A stretch of DNA of 64,000 bases from Gnetum montanum (taxonomy: Eukaryota > Streptophyta > Gnetopsida > Gnetales > Gnetaceae). Location: NCBI GenBank assembly GCA_015680685.1, contig MNCI01022324.1, forward strand, positions 178,755-242,754, in the 5' to 3' direction. Numbering within the stretch: the stretch's first letter is position 1; every line of letters starts with the position of its first letter. The position numbers and the translations under genes are program-made. This document shows, one piece after another, positions 55,728-64,000 of the stretch. The notes beneath the pieces were generated by a model. The model was not told where the DNA came from, ran no database searches, and saw nothing but the letters and a program-made list of their open reading frames with translations.

Positions 55728-56295
55728 TGATGTGGATCCTATTGCAATAGACTCCAAAAGGATCCATTCCACAATCTTCCTAAGCCAATTTAGCTTAGAA
55801 AACAAGAACACAATGAAATGGAGAAAATATTCCTTTTATTAAAAAAAAACTCTCAAACTGTAGAGAAATAAATCAAAGATGAGGAGCCAAGCTTAACTCA
55901 AAACTATCCTAAGGATCTTAGAGGCCACATATGTTCCCTCTTAATCCTTAATTTCTCATAATGGAGCTAAAGCTCATGAAAAAAAATACTTATGAGATAT
56001 TCTCTTCACCTCTCTTAAGTGTTCACCTGTGCCTCTCACTCAAAATATCTTACACAAGCTCTTAAGAGATCTTTTAAATCTCTCTTCTATCACTCTTACA
56101 TGAATTGAAGCCTTGGAATCTTATTTATAGTTTCTTGATATGACCTTTTGCATTCACTTCAATTTACAATGTAATTTGATGTTCATTGAAATCTATATGA
56201 GACATCTTGAAGATATAGGAAACATCTTTTCCAAGTGCATAGATGTCTTGTATCTAGTGGAGATGTCTTGTAAGATACATTTATCATGTGGAGGA
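55728..56295 (-). repeat. L2 3' LTR, second part (orientation reversed)
   Basis: The minus strand reads TCCTCCACATGATAAATG at 56295 and ends GGATCCACATCA at 55728, following the L2 5' LTR. The flank at 55723-55727 is CTTAG on the minus strand, against CTTTG at 34156-34160. The first part of this LTR is on the plus strand at 38182-38459. Confidence 0.88.
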
Positions 56296-57397
56296 TGTGG
56301 ATCGAGAAATTAGAAATGGGGTTGAATAAGTTTTCCAATTAAAATCACTATAACCACCAAAAACAAACACAATTTTTTATGTGGTTTCAAAACTTGGGTA
56401 GTCCACACTTGGAGGGTAGAATCTGTGCACACCTCTATACTTTGTTGCTTCAAAAATGTGGTTTGAAGGACAACAAAACATTTACAATATTTGAGCTATG
56501 CTCCAAATGTTTCCATCACTACAAAACCACTCAACCTTGCAAGGTTCCAAGAAGCTCAAAATGTGATTTAAAGGATTCCACATCATTTACAAATGTGAGC
56601 TCAACACTGGAGTGTTTTTGTTGCTACAAAAACACTCAACCTTGCAAGGTCCCAACAAGCTCAACGAAGATGCCTTCCCACAAGAAGTACATTAACCCCA
56701 TAAGGCAAAATGAAAGAAAGAAAAATATCAAGGAGAAAGCATAACTTGATTTACAAAGTCCTTCCAATGAGGCTCAATTCAACCAATACATACAAATGAT
56801 AATATAATGAAGGGTAAACACAAAATATCTTTGAGTAGCCTTGGATAGATTTGATAGTGAATAGTACTTGCACATTTTCAAGAATTTCATTTAGTCTTAT
56901 ACCCTTTGAGTTTCCAAAACCTCCTTGAAATTCATGAAACAGATATTAAATAACTAGTTTGGATGTCTACTTTGAGGAAGGGACATCTAACTACAAATAG
57001 CCTCAATGCAGGAGAGACATCTACCTAAAACTGGAGATTTCTACATGGACATGTCTATCTTAAGATATCTATTCTACAAGTTAGATGTTTGTTATCAAAG
57101 TGAGACATCTACACTACTTGCATACTTCAAGATCTGGAGCATTCGTTTGTCATTTTGGCATCTCGAAAATCCTCAAAACATCTTCATTTGGCTTGTAGAA
57201 TCCATTTCCATCCATGTTCTTATCTTATCCACTTTAGTCTTCATTTCATCATTGTAGCTTGCATTCTTGAAGTGTTGGATCTCCATTTGAAGTCCTTGCT
57301 CATTATACTCTTTTATGGTCCTGCAAGACTACAATTACAAATACACATTCTACATTCTCCATTTTCTCTAAGGTATTAACATACTAAAAGGTCAAAA
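56296..57397 (-). repeat. S1 3' LTR (orientation reversed)
   Basis: The minus strand begins TTTTGACCTTTTAGTATG and ends TTCTCGATCCACA, 1102 bases; flank TCCTC (minus 56295-56291) equals 38455-38459. A purine tract AAAAAAGGAAGAGA precedes it on the minus strand (about 57412-57399). The frame 56379-56744 on the plus strand is antisense to the LTR and not a gene. Confidence 0.88.
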
Positions 57398-59200
57398 ATC
57401 TCTTCCTTTTTTGTGATGTCCAAAACTTAAGAAAATGGGTTAGTACATTATATGATAAACAATAAAAGTATTTAAGATGTATAAATAAATTCCAATGGTA
57501 ATAAAGGATATGGCTAAAATAACAATATAAAGGCTTAAATTAATGGGTCCAAAGTACATGAGACCACAAGAAAAACTAAAACCTTCAAGAGCTGCCTAAA
57601 AATTGTCCATCATATGCAATCCAAATTTTCATATAAATGCCAAAAGCATAACCTTTCTTCAAATTATAACAAACTGAGATGCATATCACCAATTGAGAAC
57701 AAGTGTTATCACCATACATAAATATAGCCAACTAGCCAAAACATATAAAGTTAGTATAAAGCATCAAGCTACCCAATATCAATTACACATCTACATCATA
57801 TGAGTCCATACATATAAATCCAACATATAAAGCCAAAAACTCTTCTCTTTTTTTTGGACATCACATAAAAAGTGGAGTGAGATATGAAGCTCTTCTTGTC
57901 ACTGATCTTAATGGCATCAACTTCCTTAGAGTTAGATGCTACATTGATAAGCTTGTAGGTCTCCTCTTCATCATTGTCACTGCAAGTGTTAGTGCTAGAG
58001 ACATGCTGCCCATCATCATCATTTGAAGATGGAACTATGACAGGAGCTCTATGGGGATGTAGCTTCACCAAAAACTAAGATGTGAGTGGATAAGATGGAG
58101 CCTTTTGAAAAGATGAGGAAGCACCCTTCCTTTGGGATGTAATAGGATCAACTCATCTCTATTGAGATGTGGTCCCAAAGACATTCTCCATTGCTTGCTA
58201 CTTAAAGGTTTGAGGAGCATCCTCACGAATATGAGAGTGGAGGTTAGGTTACATGAGATCAGGAAACTCCCCTTAGATATGTATTGGTGGTGTAACAAGA
58301 TCCTCAAAATTAGAAGCATTTCCTAAGTCATATGCCTAGGATGGCTCATTAGCTGTAGAGTGCCTAGCTAGTGTAGGATAGTCCTCCTCACTATCTAACA
58401 TGAGAGGGATGGTAATCTCCTTGAACTTCTACCCATTTAGAGGAAGAGGTACTCTAGCTACATCTATTCTCTTACAAAGGTAGGAGAGGTTCCATCCAAT
58501 CATCCCAAGAGTCCTAGTAAAAGGTTTTAGCATCTTTTTAAGAGCTGATTTCACTTGGCCACTAATAGATTTGGATCCTCTCAGTTGAGAAGATGCCCTA
58601 GGGGTGATGAAGCTTTTCTCTTTCTTGCTTTTTGAGGTTTGGAGCTTGGTTATCCAAGTTCTATGTGAGTGGTACTTCTTTTCTTTGAATATTTACCAAG
58701 ACTTATTTTACATTTTAGTAGAGTCATATCAAGAATAGAAACTCTTATCTAATGAATCAAAAAATTGATAAGAAGAGGATGCCCATAAACTCTCTATTTT
58801 AACATGTCTCTACAGACGATATGTCCCAAGTCTAATAATTAACTAGTAAGAACACAATATAGGATAAAAGCTTGAGCTGGTAACAAATAACTAGAACTTC
58901 CCCCTTTAACAATGATATTATACAACATAATAAGGAAGAGTGTAGAAGCATCTAGGGCCATCTAACTTCTAAGAACTTTGCCACTTCTCAATGATATTGG
59001 CTAATCAAAAAGAGAATCACAAAACTCATCATGGAAAATAGGGATTACACCATGTGATAAAATATCTAACATAGAATGATCCTATGAACCTTAAAGCTAG
59101 AATTTCCAAGAATGGCATTAACTACTTGGGGAGTTACCTTAATCAAAATGCCCCTAATAGTAGAAGTAAAAGCCCCAATAGTTGTGTTAGTGATGGTAAT
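57398..59200 (-). pseudogene. S1 second ORF, C-terminal remainder
   Basis: Minus strand from 59195: ITNTTIGAFTSTIRGILIKV, TPQVVNAILGNSSFKVHRII, a stop, then SLRSGKVL-S (about 59000), TLFLIMLYNIIVKGGSSSYL (about 58945-58885) and AFILYCVLTS-LLDLGHIV, in the order of the Transposase_32-like domain. Downstream is a Ser/Pro/Gln-rich part (58319-58065) and an acidic piece (58071-57796: SSNDDDGQHVSSTNTCSDND) with a KKKRR near its end. No RT or integrase is seen. Its N-terminal half lies at 41998-42092 on the plus strand. Confidence 0.62.
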
Positions 59201-59869
59201 TGATGAGTTATGAATTTGCTAGCTATGATATCGCTGCTGTGATATCACAGCCGTGATATCCTATGGGCTGCGATATCACGTACACGATATCACAACTGTG
59301 ATATCACATCAGCCGTGATATCGTAGCCTACCGCGATGTCTATAAATAAGAGGTGGCTTTTCCAGTTTTAGGCATCTAGTTTAGTCCCTTAGCGAAACTC
59401 TAGCAGTTTTATCCCTCTAGAGATAGAATTATTTTCCAGTGTATGCCCGCAGTGTGGTGATTGTAATTATACGATATCCTTATTCGAGTGTGATGTACTT
59501 GGACACGCACATGATCTAAAATAAAGATCAAAATTACTTCATCATTGTAGCATTCACTTAGTTTAATTATTTACTTAATTATTATTTACTGCTTTCCTAG
59601 TTAATCTCTTCTCACCCTTAAATTCTTGTTAAACATGGAATGAGTGCAACTTGATTACAAGCATTTAAGCGTGACTACTTGGTAACCTAGTAGTGTACCT
59701 AGGATCTACGCTTGGTAATTCCAGTGGTAGTCATGCACGAAGTCCAAGATGTGTATGAATAATCAAGGAACGGATGCTCATCACACTTAGGCTAGCTTAG
59801 ATTCTCTCGCCCTTCTCTCCTAGCTTAGTTAATATTACTTTCCATTGCCTTCAGGAGTAGCATTAATGA
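59201..59869 (+). repeat. G3 5' LTR, front portion (669 bases), displaced
   Basis: It begins TGATGAGTTATGAATTTGC after GTAAT. Seven GATATC copies lie at about 59229-59336 and TATAAATA at 59341. It stops at TTCAGGAGTAGCATTA, exactly where the LTR portion at 47836-48040 starts when read on the minus strand. Confidence 0.88.
59224..59348 (+). promoter_or_regulatory. U3 GATATC array and TATA box (G3 5' LTR)
   Basis: Seven copies of the palindrome GATATC, mostly as GTGATATCAC, GCGATATCAC or close variants, in about 110 bases, then TATAAATAAGAGG at 59341. Equivalent arrays precede the TATA box in G1 (11852-11878), G2 (16108-16161; 24309-24362), G3 3' (42838-42952, minus) and, in smaller number, G4 (53251-53294). 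They are the best candidate for transcription-factor sites controlling these LTRs. Confidence 0.6.
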
Positions 59870-59931
59870 TGTGGATAATTTCGTATGTTCTACTTAGCGC
59901 ACAAACACTTAGTCCCTGGCAACGGCACCAA
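59870..59931 (-). promoter_or_regulatory. G4 leader fragment and primer binding site
   Basis: The minus strand after the LTR end reads TTGGTGCCGTTGCCAGGGAC (59930-59911), the least decayed Asp-type primer site in the window, followed by about 40 bases of leader to the breakpoint at 59870. Confidence 0.85.
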
Positions 59932-60707
59932 TGATGAGTGGCAAGGTACCCCTACACTCAACCATACAAATACGAGCATAGCACGCATGATCTAGTCAAA
60001 CTCCATAGACTAAGTGCCTACACGTCTTATGGAACATTTAAGGTTAATTATTCATTGTCTTCCCAAACTTACTTGTAGTTTTCACAATTGTATGGTTAAG
60101 TAAGTTTGAGGTATATGATTTTTATAGTCTTTTATGTTTTTATCTCCTATGCTAAAAGGTGAAGGGTGAAGATACTAATTGACTAACTTTAACTAACTAA
60201 CTAATCCTTAGTTAACCTAGCATCAGAATCCATTCCCACTTACCGTTCACACCCTGAACCAATGCAACCTTGGTTACCAAATGCTAGTCGTTGATGGGAT
60301 CACCAAGCGTAACGCACGTGCTCGAAGTGGTCGTACTGAGGCACTTAACTAGGAGAGAAGGGTTGAGAGAGATTTAATGAACGAAGGAAGCATTTAAATG
60401 ATAAAAAATGAATAAAATCCTATTTACCCTATTCCATGCACTACAAGGTTTATCCAAGAATTTCTTCTTTATTTCCGTACACAAACATGTGTTTAGGTAT
60501 AATATTTGCTCGAATAAAGATCCATTCACTTTGGAGCTCCTACTGCGGGGACATGGAAAATATTCTATCTTTGGAGGGATCAAATTGCCAAAGTTTTGCT
60601 ACGGTCTAGGCCTAGAATGAGAAATAAGGAAGAGCTTCCTCTTATTTATGGATTTGGTGGCGGACCGCGATATTGTGGCCCATGCGATATTGTGTACACG
60701 TCCATCA
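59932..60707 (-). repeat. G4 5' LTR
   Basis: The minus strand begins TGATGGACGTGTACACAATA and ends GGGTACCTTGCCACTCATCA, 776 bases. It shares the same U3 (CGCATGGGCC, GCGGTCCGCC) as 53242-54023. The right flank ATCAC (60708-60712) is the second target copy. Confidence 0.9.
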
Positions 60708-62805
60708 ATCACAAACTCAATAGATTTTGTGATTTAGAAAATAATTGAGTAGCAATCCCATTGTGGCCTTCAATTTCAACATGCCATCGTGTGCTTTGGA
60801 ACATGTACATAATATGATTTTCCAAACAAATGAAATTAAGATATTGATACATACCTATTATCAAACCATTTCTTAATCAAAGGGATACCTATTAAAGCTA
60901 CACTTGAAATTCTATAATAATATGAACAAAATAGTATACTACTTCTATCCGTAGTGAATCATACATATTATCATCTTTGTTATTGATTTATTATTTCTTT
61001 ATATAATACCATTCTACTATGGTGTATAGGACATCATTGACCATAGTTTTATAACATTATTATTTCAATATTCTTTTAATTCATTTGAAGCATATTGTCA
61101 CCATGAGATCTCAATCCTTTTATTTCATTATTTTCTTTATTTCAGTTCTTATGTTAAAATGTTCAAAATTTTTAAACACTTATAACTTATGGATTAGATA
61201 ATAAAGCAATGTCATTAAATTGAAGTCATTCATATGTATTATGAAATATATTTAATTTCTTATACATTGTAGTGAAAATGAATATACATCTATGTGTACA
61301 ACTTCAAGTGGATAAGATGTTTTTATTTCATAGTGTCTTAGTAAAGGAAGACAATGCATCTTCCCAATTTCATATGATTTATAATTAAACTCTTGATCAC
61401 CTTAAAATTTGATAATTTTATGATACATTTGATGTATTTTTCTTAAGGTATTTCTATTCACATGTCCAAGTATTAAATTCCATTTTATTAGTAGATTTTG
61501 ATTAGCTATATTAAATTTACTATAGCATGGCACACTATAGGCTAAGATATCATTATCATGGTGTATCATGTAATAAGGTGTCTCATGACCATTTTTATTA
61601 AATTAATTACTTAGTCCATCATTTGTTAATTGATATACTAAAACCCTAGTCATGGAAAATTCTTGATGATAACCAACATTTTTTAGTTTTAGACTAGAAA
61701 TTGTTAAGTCCTCATATTTGGTAATTTTTATTAAGTGACCATCTCTAGTTTTTACAAAGTGTAGCTTTAGTTTATTTTTTATTCTTGATAATAGGAACAA
61801 ATTACTAGTAAAATGTTGTGAGGTGCTAAAATAAATATATAGTAACTTACTAAAGATGTCATCGCTTATGGTGAGGGCATTAAAAGCTATGATGAAAGGT
61901 TAAACCTCTTATTTTATAGTTACTAGAACCATAATTAGACCCAATTTTTTTAAAATTCTTGTTATTAAGTTTCTTTGTCCTATTTTTAACAAATTTAGTG
62001 GCTTGTCATTTTTTCATGATATTAGCTTTATTATTATTTTGATTATCATGAAAATGGTTAGTTTCATGACTATTCTTTTTACAAATGTAATAATATCTTG
62101 TTATTCTTGTCTCTTCTAATTACTTTCTACATTTACCACCATTACTTGATAATTTTCTTCTACATTGGAGGTGTATGCATTCATTTCAACTTCTCCTTCA
62201 AAGAATTTTACATATAACTTTGTAATGTTATAAATTCATCATTCTTAATGACTCATCTAAAAACATCATATGATAGTTGTAGTACTCTTAATAAATAAAA
62301 CTTAATTATTTTGTTTGATGCCTAAGCATTTTGTGCTTGAAGGTCAACTTGTAATGTATAGATATTTTGTACAAGTTTAGAAACTATCTCAACATCCTTT
62401 ATTCTTAAGAAGTTTTATTAATTTTTCAAAGATATCATCTTCACTTCATTTTTTTACATCAAAATTTTCATGGAGCCTCTTCCACAATTTATATATGGAG
62501 TCTTATTTCTCCACTAGTTACAAAAATTCTCTATATATGCTTAATGTGATTAGCATTTGCATCATCTAATTGTTCTTGTGCATCATAACCATTTCAACCA
62601 AAGTTTCCTAAAGATCATTTGCTCATAGCAAATATCTCATTTGAAGCTTTCATGTATTATAATTTGATGCATTCAGTACTTGCCTCTTAGGAAATGGAAC
62701 ATGACTTCTTACCTTAGTTATTGCTATATAAAAGATGAGTTATCAATTATTAGGAGCTACTTTTGAATCTTTTAAGATTAATCATTATTTTTCCTTGATA
62801 CCATG
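60708..62805 (-). pseudogene. gag-pol: C1 copia gag to integrase
   Basis: Minus strand: the primer site TGGTATCAAGG (62803-62793); gag with FPKRQVLNASNYNT-KLQM (about 62695-62640), KLWKRLHENFD (about 62485-62450) and LQLSYDVF (about 62290-62265); a pre-integrase piece ITKYEDLTISSLKLKNVGYH (65 open codons, 61800-61603). The integrase follows with HIDVYSF then YFIIHMNDFNLMTLLYYLIH (about 61305-61190), LRSHGDNMLQMN (former LRSDNGGE, about 61110-61075) and PFVWT-less C-terminal text to 60713. This is the Ty1-copia order, integrase before RT. It is very decayed. Confidence 0.78.
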
Positions 62806-63153
62806 TGAATTTTTCAAGATCTATGATGAGTAACCTTAGAACCACACAAGATAAGAAAGAAACTCACTTTTAAAATTTCATGCTTATCAAGTGAACACTA
62901 TTCAAGATGTAAGAAATGATGTATCCTTGAGTTAAATCATTATAACTATACTTAAATAGTTAGCAATACAACTTAATGATGTGTTAATTAAAACAACTTA
63001 ACTAATGAATATCAACATTGTGATGATTACACATTGTGATGATTACACATTGTGATGGTAAGACATCAAAATGATGAAATATACATCAATAATAGAAATA
63101 GTAATATAAAAAATGAATGAATAACAAAATGAATTTCTTGAACATTTCTAACA
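62806..63153 (-). repeat. C1 5' LTR
   Basis: On the minus strand it begins TGTTAGAAATGTTC and ends AAAAATTCA, 348 bases, pairing with 33588-33927. It contains a 16-bp tandem repeat, ACATTGTGATGATTAC, at 63015, 63031 and 63047 that the other LTR lacks. Confidence 0.85.
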
Positions 63154-63529
63154 TATTCATGTTAACAATGTAAGTAGTACTATTCTATTATGATTATAGC
63201 AAAACATTTCCTTGCATTGTAATTGGTGAAGGAAAAGATGATTATGTGGATTACTAAGAAAATGAGGAGTATAGGAAGGATACTCAAATCACGAAGTGGT
63301 AGGTTAATGATACTTTGCAACATAATAGGAATAAGTAAAATAAGCAACAAGAATACTAGGGAAAGTAGTTTATTGAATATAATAACCATAAGAATTTAGT
63401 TATTAATAGGGATATTGTTATCAAGGTGGTTACATCCTCATGACTACAAGCTTTTACCATTGTTGCTGGTATTATTCTTGAGATTGTGATAATGCTTCAC
63501 TTAAATAGCAATGTAAGTGGTATGGTTGT
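63154..63529 (-). pseudogene. G6 gag-protease linker fragment
   Basis: The minus strand resembles the G1 linker at about 5640-5960 (HYHNLKNNTSNNG-like text, then a Leu/Pro-rich stretch). It is the 5' side of G6, split from 33587 by the C1 insertion. I could not identify a clear target duplication. Confidence 0.55.
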
Positions 63530-63876
63530 TGATGAGTGGTGAGGTACCCCTACACCCAACCATATGAATCACAAAGTGTTCATGCGTGATCCAGTCATTT
63601 CCAGTACACTAGTCTTTTAGGAAGTGAATCTTGCCTTAAGGTCAATCATTGTCTTCCCAATTACACTTGTGATGTACACTGGTATGGTTAAGTGTAATTG
63701 AGGCATCTAATTTTTATCATTTTATGTTTTATGATTTGGTATTCAAAGGGAGATAAAAGTAATTGGATTAAATAGTTTAAACTAACTAATTAACTAGAAC
63801 TTAACTAGTCCTAACATAAGCATTTGATCCTACTTTCCGTACACATCCTAAACCCACATATCCACTACTGGGCAAC
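63530..63876 (-). repeat. G7, Athila-type LTR fragment
   Basis: It begins (plus view) TGATGAGTGGTGAGGTACCCC. No primer site lies beside it, so it is an outer LTR end inserted into G6. Text such as TGATCCAGTCATTTCC resembles the G1 LTR more than G3. It is broken at 63877 by G8. Confidence 0.8.
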
Positions 63877-64000
63877 TGATGAGTGGCGAGGTACCCCTAC
63901 ACTCAACCATATGAAACGAGTGTTGCACATGCGATCCGGTCAAACTCCACAGATGGACTAGTTGTGGCACCTAGATAGTTAGCCTTAGGTCGCAGTTTGT
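63877..64000 (-). repeat. G8, Athila-type LTR end running off the window
   Basis: TGATGAGTGGCGAGGTACCC and the next 104 bases match the G3 LTR at 42093. It lies inside the G7 LTR; the rest is outside the window. Confidence 0.85.

Noticed and set aside
56379-56744. 121-codon Cys/Lys-rich plus-strand ORF
   Set aside because: Antisense to the S1 LTR; the open frame is not kept in S2 or the S1 5' LTR.
59201-59869. Independent truncated LTR insertion
   Set aside because: Its cut end matches exactly the missing part of the LTR at 47836-48040, and its flank completes the G3 target duplication, so it is the displaced half of that LTR.
33600-63153. Target duplication for copia C1
   Set aside because: Flanks TGCTA (33583-33587) and TATTC (63154-63158) do not match; the LTR edges may be misplaced by decay, so none is claimed.
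1-64000. Host gene, tRNA or rRNA
   Set aside because: Every longer frame was either a transposon domain, an LTR shadow or a tandem repeat; no cloverleaf or rRNA sequence was recognised by eye.

Overview
This window is repeat DNA from a large plant genome, very probably a seed plant. The sequence is AT-rich with decayed CpG sites. Nearly every base after about 2.8 kb belongs to nested LTR retrotransposons of plant-specific types: Athila/Tat-like Ty3-gypsy with a tRNA-Asp-type primer site, SIRE-like and other Ty1-copia with an initiator-Met primer site, and a pol-less large retrotransposon derivative. I found no host gene, tRNA, rRNA or CRISPR. All retrotransposon reading frames carry stops or frameshifts, so every coding call is a fossil. 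A gymnosperm would fit the style, but the sequence does not prove it. The element names below (G1-G9, L1-L2, S1-S2, C1-C2) are my own labels.

Left part. Positions 1-2834 are unclassified and carry four tandem arrays (43-45 bp, 21 bp, 25 bp and an exact 193 bp period). G1 (2835-12703) is an Athila-like gypsy with gag, protease, RT-RNase H and integrase remains; its 5' LTR is cut at about 2835. G1 abuts the 3' internal part of a second Athila-like element, G5. The G5 3' LTR (13951-14069, resuming at 26931-27654) is split by L1 (14070-26925), a pol-less element with 10-bp terminal inverted repeats and a perfect ATTCA target duplication. L1 is itself split by G2 (16068-25135), an Athila-type element with gag and a second coiled-coil ORF but no pol. 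G5 in turn sits in an older LTR, G9.

Middle part (28.2-33.6 kb). An RTE-type LINE fossil (minus), the 3' end and LTR of a copia element C2 (plus), and the pol region of a minus-strand gypsy element G6.

Right part (33.6-64 kb). This is a five-deep nest: G6 is split by copia C1, C1 by the pol-less element L2, L2 by the SIRE-like S1 (and by the solo LTR S2), and S1 by the Athila-type G3. A further Athila-type element, G4, sits elsewhere in C1. The pieces do not join in linear order. Target duplications, LTR halves and reading frames of G3, G4, S1, L2 and C1 all match only if 48041-59869 (11,829 bp) is turned around. This is either a genuine inversion or an assembly error, and it is the main finding. 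A 616-base run of N (46745-47360) lies 0.7 kb from the left breakpoint. The window ends in LTRs of two more Athila-like elements, one inside the other.

Common themes. The Athila-type elements share palindromic GATATC arrays upstream of the LTR TATA box. They also share a conserved block of apparently non-coding DNA after the gag/pol genes, and extra internal copies of the polypurine-tract motif AGTCATGGGG. In three lineages (G2/G3, S1, L1/L2) the copies lack pol, so they would have depended on proteins made by other elements.
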